This document shows positions 1 through 9,508 of a stretch of 64,000 nucleotides of DNA, piece after piece. The notes below the pieces were generated by a model. The model saw only the letters and a program-made list of their open reading frames with translations. It had not been told where the DNA came from and did not search any database. The translations under genes were made by a program, and so were the position numbers. Source of the stretch: Rubeoparvulum massiliense (GTDB taxonomy: Bacteria > Bacillota > Bacilli > Rubeoparvulales > Rubeoparvulaceae); NCBI RefSeq assembly GCF_001049895.1, contig NZ_CVPE01000006.1, forward strand, positions 592,957 through 656,956, in the 5' to 3' direction. Within the stretch, counting starts at the first letter, position 1. Every line of letters starts with the position of its first letter.

Positions 1-17
1 CATAGAGAAAAAGAAGA

Positions 18-1964
18 TCACTGTTGTTCATCACTTATTTCCCCCTTTACCTTGCCCTTATTTAGTAAGGTTTTCGTCCCAAATGCATAACCGGATAAAA
101 GATAGAAGACATTCTCTCGATCAGAGAGTGACCAAGCAGGCAAAGCTTCATCAAAGAGTCGCTTATGTTCAGCATAGATTAACTCATTCGTTGCATTTAA
201 CCGTTTATATTGGCGTAGTTTCTCAAAAACATCGTTGGACAGCATCTGCAACTTTACTCGATTCATCCCATGGAAATTAATCTTATTCAGAATGGGTTTA
301 TTGCTGATACTAACCTGTGGAAGCGGAGAGGATTCATGCTGTTTCGTCACTTGGGCTGCCCCTACCTTTGCGATTAACATTCCTAGTAGAAAGAGGGCAC
401 TCTGCGCTTGATTAAAGGCCATCTCCTCCATATAACGGACGATCACATCGTCTTGTAATTCATAATCCACGTCTTCTTCCCCTCCTTTATCTAAAAGTTC
501 TAGCTCTCTTACCATCTTTAGCAATAATTGCGCTTTCAACATGTCATAAACAAGTAAAAGATCATTGGTTGCTACAGGAGCTTTTTTGATCTGAAACATA
601 TCGTATTGTTCAAAGCGATGCACTTTTGCTAACTGGATAAATTGTTGAATTAACCACGAATACGACAAGGTTTTACCGGTTAATAAACTCTCATAGAGCA
701 AGAGGATTTTACGTTTTTCTACACTTTCGTTCTTCTCAACTTTCATCGGGATCATATAGTAGAGTTGATTTAAACCGAGGTTCCAATTGCCTAACCCAAA
801 TGAGTGCTCCCCAACCTCTTTCATCGTTTCAAACTTGTGGATTATGGCTTTCAGATGATTCAAGGGAACATTGGCTATGAATTTATTCACTTTGAATGAA
901 GCTTGTGCTTTTGTATAGAATAAAAAATTGAGTGATAGCTGGTTATCAATAGCTTCATAGTGAAGATACTCCTCAACTTCACGCTCTAGTTTTTCCGCCA
1001 CTTTTAGGGTTTGGGCCGTATAGACATAGTCCATGATATGTTGACTAAATTCATCAAATGGGACATCGTCAGCCTTAAAATCAAAGAGAAACTCTGGAAT
1101 AATATAGCAAGGTAGTGAAATAAATCTCGTATTAAAATAACGATGGATATAAGCTTCGCCAACCATAATCGCCTGATATGCATCTTTTCCAATTGCCATA
1201 TTCTTCGTATAGTTCTTCTCCTCTAGATTAGAGGCAAAGTTCACTTTATCTGTAATATAATATTTAAATTTCAACTTGGTCGTATTACCGGTGATCCAAT
1301 CTTCCTGATTCGTTATGGAGCAAATTCCACGTTGTTCTTCGGCAAAAACACTATTCTTCTCTTGAAGAATCAATCTCTTGTACTCCGCTTGTGAAACGAG
1401 CAATTCTCCATTGATGGCCAATGAATAAATTACAACATCTCCCGCTGGAATATGGTGTTCTTCAGTCAGATAGACTTCAAATTGCTTGACAACTTCATTA
1501 ATCGCCTTTTTATTATCTTGTTCAGAACGTTCGCACCCAAAAAGACAGGGATTTAAAAGATACTGATACCTTTTATCTGCGGCTTTTGTTACACCTAAAT
1601 CCTCAAAAAACAGCTGTTGAACTTGCTGTAGTGCGTCATAAGATGGGTCATGCTGATCCCAGATTTCCAGTAGATTCGTAATGGTTTGACTAAATAAGTA
1701 TCCCAGATTCCGAGCCAAGACTGTACCATACCATTGCGGACTATTACTTCCATCCGCTGAACCGAGATATAAGTAATCTGTGTATGAGCGGGATGTTAAT
1801 TGATAGGGCTTCACGTTGAACTTTTTAGTGTTCGTATCAAAGTCAAGAACGACGACATACTCTTCCTTCTTTGGGGAAACCGGAAGTGGGATAGCCAAAC
1901 CTGTTAGAACAGAGGAATTATGTAACAAGTAATATGAACCCAGATCATAAACGGTTTGAATCAA
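18..1964 (-). CDS. cas8b: Type I-B CRISPR large subunit Cas8b (TM1802/Csh1 family)
   Basis: Large subunit of a type I-B Cascade complex, expected to recognise the PAM and help bind target DNA. The protein has about 648 residues, normal for the TM1802-type Cas8b family. Its C-terminal part carries the family-like segments KPILNKINFHGM and, near the end, ENVFYLLSGYAFG. There is a Cys pair in NPCLFGC. I place the start at a TTG about 7 nt after AGGAGGAGG; a GTG two codons earlier is closer to that site. Next on the strand, an ATG sits at bases 3–1, so another cas gene (probably cas7b) may begin at the edge. Array 1 lies upstream on the same strand. Family assignment is by remembered motifs only. 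Confidence 0.8.
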   Translation of the reverse strand: MIQTVYDLGSYYLLHNSSVLTGLAIPLPVSPKKEEYVVVLDFDTNTKKFNVKPYQLTSRSYTDYLYLGSADGSNSPQWYGTVLARNLGYLFSQTITNLLEIWDQHDPSYDALQQVQQLFFEDLGVTKAADKRYQYLLNPCLFGCERSEQDNKKAINEVVKQFEVYLTEEHHIPAGDVVIYSLAINGELLVSQAEYKRLILQEKNSVFAEEQRGICSITNQEDWITGNTTKLKFKYYITDKVNFASNLEEKNYTKNMAIGKDAYQAIMVGEAYIHRYFNTRFISLPCYIIPEFLFDFKADDVPFDEFSQHIMDYVYTAQTLKVAEKLEREVEEYLHYEAIDNQLSLNFLFYTKAQASFKVNKFIANVPLNHLKAIIHKFETMKEVGEHSFGLGNWNLGLNQLYYMIPMKVEKNESVEKRKILLLYESLLTGKTLSYSWLIQQFIQLAKVHRFEQYDMFQIKKAPVATNDLLLVYDMLKAQLLLKMVRELELLDKGGEEDVDYELQDDVIVRYMEEMAFNQAQSALFLLGMLIAKVGAAQVTKQHESSPLPQVSISNKPILNKINFHGMNRVKLQMLSNDVFEKLRQYKRLNATNELIYAEHKRLFDEALPAWSLSDRENVFYLLSGYAFGTKTLLNKGKVKGEISDEQQ

Positions 1965-2303
1965 GAGCACACCTCCTCCTCATAAAATCCTCAGTATGTT
2001 TCTATTTTGCTCCAGTGAGTTAACTCATCTTACCTTTTTCATCTTTCTTACTATCCAATTCATCCATATTTTTTCACATTAATTCATAGGTCTAAAGAAA
2101 TAGCAACTGTATATTGATATTGTTCGATATGTAGCAAGAAAATCCTTCCTAATTTGTGTGAAAGATTGTACAAATGTCGTCTTTATTAAGTTATGTACTG
2201 AATTTTCTGTTTACTTAATTGCTGATTCTATGCTTTTAAACATATTCGGTAATTTGTGGTTGTAAAAAATAATACGATTACATATAGAATGATGTGATTT
2301 TTA
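1965..2303. other. Intergenic stretch between cas8b and CRISPR array 1
   Basis: About 340 AT-rich bases with no convincing open frame. It should hold the promoter of the type I-B operon, which reads leftward, but I found no strong -35/-10 pair. The ribosome-binding site of cas8b is at its left end. Confidence 0.5.
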
Positions 2304-3880
2304 CTTTCAATTCCTCGTAGTTACGATACAAACGTTGCAGGTCAAAGTACAACCGAAGCAGGGGTCGAGTTTCAATTCCTCATAGTTACGATACAAACTG
2401 GTGATTGATTTTGTTACAGGTGTATCAGCCAGTGGTTTCAATTCCTCATAGTTACGATACAAACGTGTATCAAGTCGACCAAGTGGTCCTCTCTTAACGA
2501 GTAGGTTTCAATTCCTCATAGTTACGATACAAACTTGTGAAAGCTCACACCCTTCTCGATGGCTCCTACCTGTTGTTTCAATTCCTCATAGTTACGATAC
2601 AAACTCCATATCACCGTATAATTCATCTTTAGACTCATGTGGTTTCAATTCCTCATAGTTACGATACAAACTGATCGGTTCCAGTGAGTGCAACGTTATT
2701 GGAGAAATTAGTTTCAATTCCTCATAGTTACGATACAAACTTGCAGGTATTTGACCTTTACTATCTGGATCATCCACGTTTCAATTCCTCATAGTTACGA
2801 TACAAACACTAGCTTTACGCCTACCAAGCAGAAGCATTTTTCGTTTCAATTCCTCATAGTTACGATACAAACGTTTCAAATACACCAACGCGACACCAGA
2901 AGGAATAAGTTTCAATTCCTCATAGTTACGATACAAACTGTCACCGAATACACGTACATTCTCGCCATTTGCATCGTTTCAATTCCTCATAGTTACGATA
3001 CAAACACTGTGGTGATATTTTCTCTTTATATTCCCATCTTGAGTTTCAATTCCTCATAGTTACGATACAAACTTCTAAATACCAACAAAGCGATTTCGAT
3101 AGGATACGAGTTTCAATTCCTCATAGTTACGATACAAACCGAAAAAAGCCAGCCTGAGCTTCCTCCATCATTCCAGTTTCAATTCCTCATAGTTACGATA
3201 CAAACGCAATATGAGTTCATTAGAATGATTGGTTATCCAGAAAAGTTTCAATTCCTCATAGTTACGATACAAACTTCCTAATCACTTCATTTGCAAGTTC
3301 TAAAATATCACTGTTTCAATTCCTCATAGTTACGATACAAACGCCAATGTCGAAGAGGTAGGGAAATTATCTTGGGAAGTTTCAATTCCTCATAGTTACG
3401 ATACAAACTTATCTGTGTAATCAGCTTTTGGCTTCAACTCACCGAGTTTCAATTCCTCATAGTTACGATACAAACGATGAGATCAATCACAATCTACCAG
3501 ATATGAGTGGGACAGAGTTTCAATTCCTCATAGTTACGATACAAACCCAGATACAAAAGTCCTCAAAGACGCGGATGGAAATAGTTTCAATTCCTCATAG
3601 TTACGATACAAACATCTAAGATTCGTAAGCTTAGAGTTGGTGATCGTAGGTTTCAATTCCTCATAGTTACGATACAAACAGGGAACATACTACGTTGATA
3701 GCGACAATCACAGCGGTTTCAATTCCTCATAGTTACGATACAAACGGGGGCCAGCAAGTTTCACAACGTATGCTACGCGTATATGTTTCAATTCCTCATA
3801 GTTACGATACAAACGAGGTTGAACGTCTGCAAGGCGGTGGCCGCGATGAGGTTTCAATTCCTCATAGTTACGATACAAAC
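2304..3880 (-). CRISPR. CRISPR array 1 (24 repeats, 23 spacers)
   Basis: Twenty-four 30-nt repeats separated by spacers of about 35–41 nt. On the transcribed (minus) strand the repeat begins GTTTGTATCG and ends GGAATTGAAAC, so processing would leave the usual ATTGAAAC 5' handle. The repeat at 2304–2333 has two changes (first base, and TCGTAG for TCATAG on the plus strand). A degenerate terminal repeat marks the trailer end, so the leader is at the high-coordinate side. All other repeats appear identical. Spacers look unique. Array 2 (12570–14003) has the same repeat, so one Cas6 probably serves both arrays and both effector types. Confidence 0.98.
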
Positions 3881-4022
3881 CCATGAAATCCTTAATAAAT
3901 CAACATTCTCTTTAGATAGAGTATAGTCAAATTTTCCATTGTAAGCAACCAAGAACTAGTTCCGTAATAGTGCTAACCCTTGCTACGACGAGCTGTACAC
4001 GACTCTATCAATAAAAAATACA
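3881..4022 (-). promoter_or_regulatory. Leader of CRISPR array 1 with promoter
   Basis: The sequence beside the first repeat is shared with the array 2 leader: CCATGAAA next to the repeat, AAATCAACATTC a little farther, then TAACCCTTG. On the minus strand a -35 TTGCTT (3948–3943) and a -10 TATACT (3925–3920) are 17 bp apart. The array 2 leader has TTGCTT and TATATT with the same spacing and place. Transcription should start near 3913, about 33 nt before the first repeat. Confidence 0.8.
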
Positions 4023-4070
4023 ATGTCGTCGATCTCCGGGGTTTATTACGCTACTCCCGATCGACGACAT
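4023..4070 (-). terminator. Leader-distal inverted repeat, terminator-like (copy 1)
   Basis: Perfect 12-bp arms (ATGTCGTCGATC at 4023–4034, complement at 4059–4070) enclose 24 bases that can form a short inner GGG/CCC stem. On the minus strand the hairpin is followed by TGTATTTTTT, the form of an intrinsic terminator. It lies upstream of the array promoter and downstream of cmr6, so it could stop cmr transcripts from entering the array. The array 2 leader has the same element at the same distance. Confidence 0.6.
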
Positions 4071-4255
4071 GAGGATGAACCATATTTAGGGGCTGCAAAA
4101 AGTAAAATATTCGCTAAACATCTTAATAAACTATCAAGTGGCTATGAAAAAGTTGTTATACATATTATTTTCCGTTATCTTGCAAATTTATATTTTTCTC
4201 TTCATTATTATCATTTCTACTAATTTCCTGATTCTTGTTGTTAAACTGATATCAC

Positions 4256-5089
4256 TTATTCATCATGACTTTTATCTATTTCAAATCGTCCATAACCCAC
4301 TGCTGTTTTGGCCCCTGCACCGATATATTGAAATGCATCTACCATCCATTTTAAAACTTGATCGATATCTGCTAAACTCTCCTTCCCTAGACAACGAGGA
4401 GCTACTATAAATATAAATGTCGTTCCTGGAGCAACTGTCAAAAATGGAATAGGAATAGGTGACATTGAATCTACAGGGGGATTTGATGGATCTTGGTAAT
4501 AAGAATTATAATGCGGTGTCATAATATCCGCTTCTAAGGAAACTGGTTTACATGGTAAACCATCAAAGAAGATCACACTACCAACAGAACTAGTTAACTG
4601 ATCTGTGAACCCGAATATTCTATTGATACTAGCTGTAGAAGTTTCCGTGTAATTCTCCGCCCAAGCTCGTACAACTCCTTTAATCGATGAAGCTGGTAAG
4701 TAAGGTATTCCCAAAGTAGGATGCCACACAAAACCATTTTCAATCGGATTGGGGAGTCCTAATCCAGTTACGAAACGACCCATCGTTTTCATATGGATGT
4801 ATTTTGCATTTTTGGTAAGACTTAATTTCTTCATTCGCTCAATTGTGTCTTTAATCTTAGAAGATGAACCTGCTTTGCCATACTTATTACCTTCCATTGA
4901 AAAATTAGTAACCGTCTCAATCCATTTGATTTTTTGTTCTCCTAAAATCCATTCTTTATCATTAATACTCCACTTATTACAAAACTTATCAAACCATAAA
5001 CCAATATGACATTGATTAGGTGGGGTATTTTTAACACATATTTCATCCACTGCTTGAGCCTGATATAAAGGAATCTTCGAATTATTCAT
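4256..5089 (-). CDS. cmr6: Type III-B RAMP protein Cmr6
   Basis: RAMP-superfamily subunit that caps the backbone of the Cmr complex. The roughly 277-residue protein has the RAMP-type segment YLPASSIKGVVRAWAE in its middle and a Gly-rich C-terminal GAGAKTAVGYGRF, the usual Cmr6 ending. It is the last gene of the cmr1-2-3-4-5-6 run. Its ATG overlaps the end of cmr5 by 8 nt, with GGAG about 10 nt upstream; a GTG three codons earlier is possible but too close to that site. Array 1 and its leader follow about 190 bp downstream. Confidence 0.88.
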   Translation of the reverse strand: MNNSKIPLYQAQAVDEICVKNTPPNQCHIGLWFDKFCNKWSINDKEWILGEQKIKWIETVTNFSMEGNKYGKAGSSSKIKDTIERMKKLSLTKNAKYIHMKTMGRFVTGLGLPNPIENGFVWHPTLGIPYLPASSIKGVVRAWAENYTETSTASINRIFGFTDQLTSSVGSVIFFDGLPCKPVSLEADIMTPHYNSYYQDPSNPPVDSMSPIPIPFLTVAPGTTFIFIVAPRCLGKESLADIDQVLKWMVDAFQYIGAGAKTAVGYGRFEIDKSHDE

Positions 5090-5597
5090 GGGAATCACGC
5101 TCCGTTGATTCCTCTGGGTCCATCGCCTTTAAATATGTTATGGCTAATTTTTTATGCCACTCTAACCACTGTAATGCTTCGATTTGTGCTAATTGATAAT
5201 GACGTTGATCATGGCGAATGAGTGCCTGTAAGAGTTCTATCTCTTTATCATCTTCATACTCTTCTTTAGTTTGGTAATAAGGTGAGTACTCATTCTTTTC
5301 ACACAACCATTCTTCTAAATGACGATATAACAAATAATAGGGAGATTCTTTATTCAATTTTTCTTGCTCCGTGCTGGAATCTTGAGGCGAATTTTTGGAC
5401 GAACGCTTGGAAGCAGCTAAAAGTTGAGCTAATGCTTGTCCTAATCCATTCATCAAAATATTTGCAGGTAAACGCTCAACGTATTCGGCATATTCTTTCG
5501 CACAATAACGATATTTCGTTTGGATTTCTTCTATTTTAGTAAGCGAATGTCTTGACCGCTCTTGTTCCAATGATGACTTTGATTCATTCGACTTCAT
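5082..5597 (-). CDS. cmr5: Type III-B small subunit Cmr5
   Basis: Small alpha-helical subunit that lines the Cmr complex beside the target RNA. The product is about 171 residues, charged and helical, with RYCAKEYAEYVERLPANILMNGLGQALAQ near the middle broken here as RLPANILMNGLG, a typical Cmr5 segment. An internal region rich in Ser, Lys and Glu makes it longer than many Cmr5 proteins. The ATG follows GGGGGAAGTG and lies within the end of cmr4 (14-nt overlap). An in-frame extension upstream is open but overlaps cmr4 and has no better start site. Confidence 0.85.
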   Translation of the reverse strand: MKSNESKSSLEQERSRHSLTKIEEIQTKYRYCAKEYAEYVERLPANILMNGLGQALAQLLAASKRSSKNSPQDSSTEQEKLNKESPYYLLYRHLEEWLCEKNEYSPYYQTKEEYEDDKEIELLQALIRHDQRHYQLAQIEALQWLEWHKKLAITYLKAMDPEESTERDSHE

Positions 5598-6417
5598 GTT
5601 CACTTCCCCCTTCCATAATCGAAGTGATACACCAACCTTGTCCAATCGTCTCATTTCCACCAACACGCACGTATAAATCATGTGCAAACATCTTTTTTAT
5701 CCGTGCCAACTGTTCCTTTTCATTCAACCGTGGAAGGATAAGAGTATAAAGTAATGTATCTGGTGGTAATGTTTCTTCATACCATAAGTTTTTACTCTCC
5801 TTCGTTTCCGCATCAAGTTGATTACGAGCCTGAACCGATAAACCGTATTTGGCAAAATAGCGAAACATATCATCATGCACAATCGTTAGCGATTGTACTA
5901 GATTGTCTCTAACCGATTCGTGCTGAATTAATTTTCCCAATTCGCTAGCGATAGCTTGTATTTCACTTTTCTTTTGAATTGCACGAAAAGAAAACTCTTC
6001 CAAAAACAAACTTTCTTCTTCTATTGCTACATAAGCTTCATCATCCTGTGGATCTGGGATGAAAAAACGACTGGAGGAACCCATCATTTGAATATCCCTT
6101 TGCCATCTTCTTAGTATGTATGGACATGTAACCCAGCGAAAATGTCCCGTTAACGACCGAACGGGAAGCAAAAGAAGACGACCATCTGTCACAGCTACTG
6201 CTCCAGCAAAGTCTGGCATACCAAAAACTTCATCTTTAGATTCCATTTTCTGTTGTTCCGCTTTATCACGTAGCGCTCCTTTAAGACTAGAACCGACAAT
6301 GACAGGATAATCTGTAACCGCTTCACGGGCTACAGGTAAATCTACAACCCCTGCTGTTTGACCACTACCTGCATGGATGGACGTTTCTGCTAATAAGCCA
6401 ATCATAAGACCATTCAT
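5584..6417 (-). CDS. cmr4: Type III-B backbone RAMP protein Cmr4
   Basis: Cmr4 forms the repeated backbone of the complex and cleaves target RNA. The roughly 277-residue product begins with the family signature LLAETSIHAGSG, followed by LPVAREAVTDYPVIVGSSLKG, split here as LPVAREA and VGSSLKGALRD. It ends with VGGNETIGQGW, the Gly-rich loop typical of Cmr4. The start is an ATGA overlap with the cmr3 stop. The catalytic Asp of Cmr4 sits in the loop after the first helix in known structures, but I cannot place it with certainty here. Confidence 0.92.
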   Translation of the reverse strand: MNGLMIGLLAETSIHAGSGQTAGVVDLPVAREAVTDYPVIVGSSLKGALRDKAEQQKMESKDEVFGMPDFAGAVAVTDGRLLLLPVRSLTGHFRWVTCPYILRRWQRDIQMMGSSSRFFIPDPQDDEAYVAIEEESLFLEEFSFRAIQKKSEIQAIASELGKLIQHESVRDNLVQSLTIVHDDMFRYFAKYGLSVQARNQLDAETKESKNLWYEETLPPDTLLYTLILPRLNEKEQLARIKKMFAHDLYVRVGGNETIGQGWCITSIMEGGSEHEVE

Positions 6418-7532
6418 TGATTTTCCTCTCCTTCTTGCCAAACTCCAATAACGATTTGTCCCATACCGTATTCTGTCATTTCGCCAATACACTGACCATG
6501 TAATTGTTTAATGCTTGAATACTCATTTTTTTTCGCTTTAAAAAACCATGTACTACCAGCTGGAATCAGAGGGAGCAAGGGACGAGGACAGTGATTAACC
6601 ATATCCCAACCACCCATTTGTTGCATTTTTCCAGTGCAAGCGGAGACACATTCACCGGGAACTTCACTTGGACCATTCTGAATCACGTCATAGATATTAT
6701 CTCTGCTACCAAAATAACCGGGAGTAATCAATGTTACCGTAAAATAGATATACTCTGGATCTTGCTTTAATTTAGGTATCGCTGGGAATGACTCCGAAAC
6801 ATGAGACACACTTACATGAGCCATACGCCCTTCTCCTCCAAGTGGTAAAGCATCCGTCTCTTGTAAATGCCACGCTTCTGGAATTCCTCCAACTTCTACT
6901 TCGATCTGCAACCCTTGTTTTGGTCGAATATGTGTGGTGGTATATAAGTGCTGATCTTCCGCCGTTCTCGTCTTTCGATCGCGCCTAATTCCTACATGAA
7001 GCTCCGTGTTCCATAAATCATCTGTCACATAAATTAGACTAGGTTTTTTACCAGCTAACAACTTTTCCATCTCTCGCCAAGGTAACCAGCCGTCAATGTT
7101 TTTAGCCCCTTCAACATGTTCTTGTGGTTCAGGAAGATACACACTTCCTAAATCACATTCAACCAACGTTTCACTAGGAATCAGTCGGGTCAATTGCCAT
7201 TTTTTATTTTCAGCACTATACTTTCCAATAAGCGTCAGCGGAATGGGGAACAAACGCTCTTGATTAAAACGTAAATAAGGGCCCCGTAACTTAAGATCCC
7301 CTAGATGTTCATATGTACCAAGCTTCTCAGGCCAATGCGCTTGTTTTTGTGGAGTCCACCCCTGCCTCAACGCTAAAGCTGTCCGAATCGCTCCTTGCAT
7401 CGTGCTCATATATGGAGGAAAATATCCTGTTGGTTGAGCCATCCCCCCTTCACCTTGACGAAAGGGTGTACCATCACGAAAGAAAAGAGTGTCTAATGCT
7501 TGGAATGTCCAAAGTTTATACTCTTGCTTCAA
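6414..7532 (-). CDS. cmr3: Type III-B RAMP protein Cmr3
   Basis: Cmr3 pairs with Cmr2 and holds the 5' handle of the crRNA. The roughly 372-residue product starts with FQALDTLFFRDGTPF, the characteristic Cmr3 N-terminus. It ends with EMTEYGMGQIVIGVW, the Gly-containing RAMP loop. The start is a TTG that overlaps the cmr2 stop as TTGA, with AAAGGAGAAG about 8 nt upstream. The reading frame stays open farther upstream inside cmr2, but that part does not look like Cmr3. Confidence 0.9.
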   Translation of the reverse strand: MKQEYKLWTFQALDTLFFRDGTPFRQGEGGMAQPTGYFPPYMSTMQGAIRTALALRQGWTPQKQAHWPEKLGTYEHLGDLKLRGPYLRFNQERLFPIPLTLIGKYSAENKKWQLTRLIPSETLVECDLGSVYLPEPQEHVEGAKNIDGWLPWREMEKLLAGKKPSLIYVTDDLWNTELHVGIRRDRKTRTAEDQHLYTTTHIRPKQGLQIEVEVGGIPEAWHLQETDALPLGGEGRMAHVSVSHVSESFPAIPKLKQDPEYIYFTVTLITPGYFGSRDNIYDVIQNGPSEVPGECVSACTGKMQQMGGWDMVNHCPRPLLPLIPAGSTWFFKAKKNEYSSIKQLHGQCIGEMTEYGMGQIVIGVWQEGEENQ

Positions 7533-9508
7533 GAATTCTCTTCTCCTTTCTTGGCCAAAAAGCGAACTAATAATGCGCCGTCCGAACGAAAATCGCCTTC
7601 CGCATAATGTAATGTGTGATCCTGATCCCGCCACGAAGAGAGACAAAGATTAACGAGAGTTTCTATCCGCTTCTCAACTTGATGATTCATTTCGAATTCA
7701 TTTTCCCTTGATTCTGATTTCAAATATTCTGCAACGAGTAATTTACGAAAAATCTCTTTGTTTTCTTCTGGATTACCTGAAAATCTGCCAATTCTATCAT
7801 AATGTTCACGTAGTTTATAGAGAAAGCTACTAGATGCAACATCTTCTCCCTTACCTTTAAACTCCAACGCTAACTGTTCGATAATTGTTGCATCCCCTGA
7901 ACCTTGAATGATTTGCCATGGGGCTGCCCACTCAAGAACAGGACCACCTGTCTTCCACACACCAATGGCTAAACTATCCCTTCCTTTCGCATCCTTTGCT
8001 ACATCATCTAATAAATAATGAGCATACTTCAATACTCCTTGAAGCGGAGCTTTATAATGTGTATAAACAATCGCTGCTGAAATCGTTGCCTGATTATGAC
8101 TATGACTAGAATGAGCTTGGAAGGCCTCCTTATACTTCATATGTAAGTTATTAGCCACAGATAATGCTCCATCCAGGGTCAGAAGAGCTAATACGTCATC
8201 ACCACCTGCATAAACAGTTTCACCATGGCACTTAACAATACCCTCCAAATCCTTTGTGAAACTTGCCAATGAGTGACTTACCCAACGCCCAGGGTCAGAC
8301 ATATTAGTCGACTGTAAGAGATTACCTAATTGATCACCATCCATGACTAAGAGTGCATAGAAGGGACTTGGTTTTCGATAGGAATTTTCTATATTGCTTA
8401 GTAATTCGATTAGCTCTTCCACCTGACAAGAATCCACATCGAATCCTTTTTCTTGCCAAAAACGTTCATTGCTTAAGTTGGAGGAGTAAAAAAAAGGCCC
8501 TTCTAAGTGTTTAAATTCTGAAACGAGCCGTTCTTCATCATACGACTTGTTGATTTCATCATCATGAATTCCTATAGCTGAAAGCTTAATTTTCATCACA
8601 TGTTTCATAAAAGCTATTGCCTTATCATTATGTGTTTTCAACACTTCCTCACGCCACGGACGGATAGCTAAATCAGCGGTTGATGGAAAGCGAACTGCTT
8701 CAGTGGGTAATTTCCAACCTAATGCTTCTTCTGCTACCAGAGGATAAAAGCGTTTCACTAAAGCGATTGCACTTAATTTTTCTCCTTCTCTTAACTCGTA
8801 TGTAGTTGAATCTCTTTTCGACGTTGATTTGCGTAGTGAAGTCCAAAATTGCTTTTGCTTGCTACCATTACGATCTCTTTCTGTATGTATATAGCCGGAT
8901 ATTTCTTGCATATTACCAAAGAGCATGCACTTATCGCCTGGCTCTTCGGTTGGTATATAGCTTCGCCAATTTTTGCGGCGATTTAGCAAATAATTCTGTT
9001 CTCCTATCACCCAACTTATGTCCCAATAGAAGGGGGAGTCATCCATTTCATAGCTTCCGATTTGCCGATTCCAAATTTCTTTTGTGTTTTTTCCTTGTGG
9101 CGCCACTTCCGCTATAAAGTGATCCCATACAGCGTCTGCCACCCTCTTCCATGCTTGTTTTACTGCACGTACACAATGAACCTTAGGATCAAAATCAATT
9201 GGAACTTCTGCCTTGAATCGATTTGGGAGTGAACCGATATGGGGACCTTTCTCGATGCTTTTTTTCGTCTTAGTTTGATAAATTGCTAAAAGCAAAGGAT
9301 CATTAATCGAAGTTTCAATATTATGTTCATTCTCTCCCTGAACATAAGGGAAAATAATGCGACCACCATTCTGGATGATACTCACCATCGCGTGGCCTGA
9401 CAAAAAAGAGAGCAGAAAAGAGCTCGCTAATAGATCTCTAGTCTTTCGCGATTGTGTAATAAAGTCTTGTACAGGGCCAATCGAAAAATGCAATATTTTT
9501 TTACTCAC
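7529..9508 (-). CDS. cmr2: Type III-B Cas10 subunit Cmr2, without HD domain
   Basis: Cas10-type large subunit of the Cmr complex, which in active systems makes cyclic oligoadenylate on target RNA binding. The roughly 659-residue protein starts directly with the Cmr2 D1-type segment SIGPVQDFITQSRKTRDLL. Longer Cmr2 proteins have an HD nuclease domain before this; none is visible here. Palm motifs are present: LLVMDGDQLG near residue 390 and YAGGDDVLALL (GGDD about 435–438). The usual zinc-binding Cys cluster is not evident; one Cys remains in KCMLFGN. The GTG start overlaps the cmr1 stop by 8 nt and follows GGGTGGAAAAGG. The cyclase looks intact, and DNA cleavage by an HD site is unlikely. Confidence 0.93.
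   Translation of the reverse strand: MSKKILHFSIGPVQDFITQSRKTRDLLASSFLLSFLSGHAMVSIIQNGGRIIFPYVQGENEHNIETSINDPLLLAIYQTKTKKSIEKGPHIGSLPNRFKAEVPIDFDPKVHCVRAVKQAWKRVADAVWDHFIAEVAPQGKNTKEIWNRQIGSYEMDDSPFYWDISWVIGEQNYLLNRRKNWRSYIPTEEPGDKCMLFGNMQEISGYIHTERDRNGSKQKQFWTSLRKSTSKRDSTTYELREGEKLSAIALVKRFYPLVAEEALGWKLPTEAVRFPSTADLAIRPWREEVLKTHNDKAIAFMKHVMKIKLSAIGIHDDEINKSYDEERLVSEFKHLEGPFFYSSNLSNERFWQEKGFDVDSCQVEELIELLSNIENSYRKPSPFYALLVMDGDQLGNLLQSTNMSDPGRWVSHSLASFTKDLEGIVKCHGETVYAGGDDVLALLTLDGALSVANNLHMKYKEAFQAHSSHSHNQATISAAIVYTHYKAPLQGVLKYAHYLLDDVAKDAKGRDSLAIGVWKTGGPVLEWAAPWQIIQGSGDATIIEQLALEFKGKGEDVASSSFLYKLREHYDRIGRFSGNPEENKEIFRKLLVAEYLKSESRENEFEMNHQVEKRIETLVNLCLSSWRDQDHTLHYAEGDFRSDGALLVRFLAKKGEENS

Noticed and set aside
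2751-3886. Several plus-strand open frames with repeated peptides such as SIPHSYDTN and QFLIVTIQT
   Set aside because: They are translations of CRISPR repeats and spacers, not genes.
4023-4223. Plus-strand frame beginning in the leader inverted repeat
   Set aside because: It starts inside a palindrome and has no start signal or similarity.
4138-4410. Plus-strand frame starting with a very hydrophobic peptide that resembles a small membrane toxin
   Set aside because: No ribosome-binding site, and most of it runs antisense through cmr6. The hydrophobic stretch comes from T-rich DNA.
8806-9117. 103-codon plus-strand frame antisense to cmr2
   Set aside because: Fully inside a well-supported gene, with no start signals.
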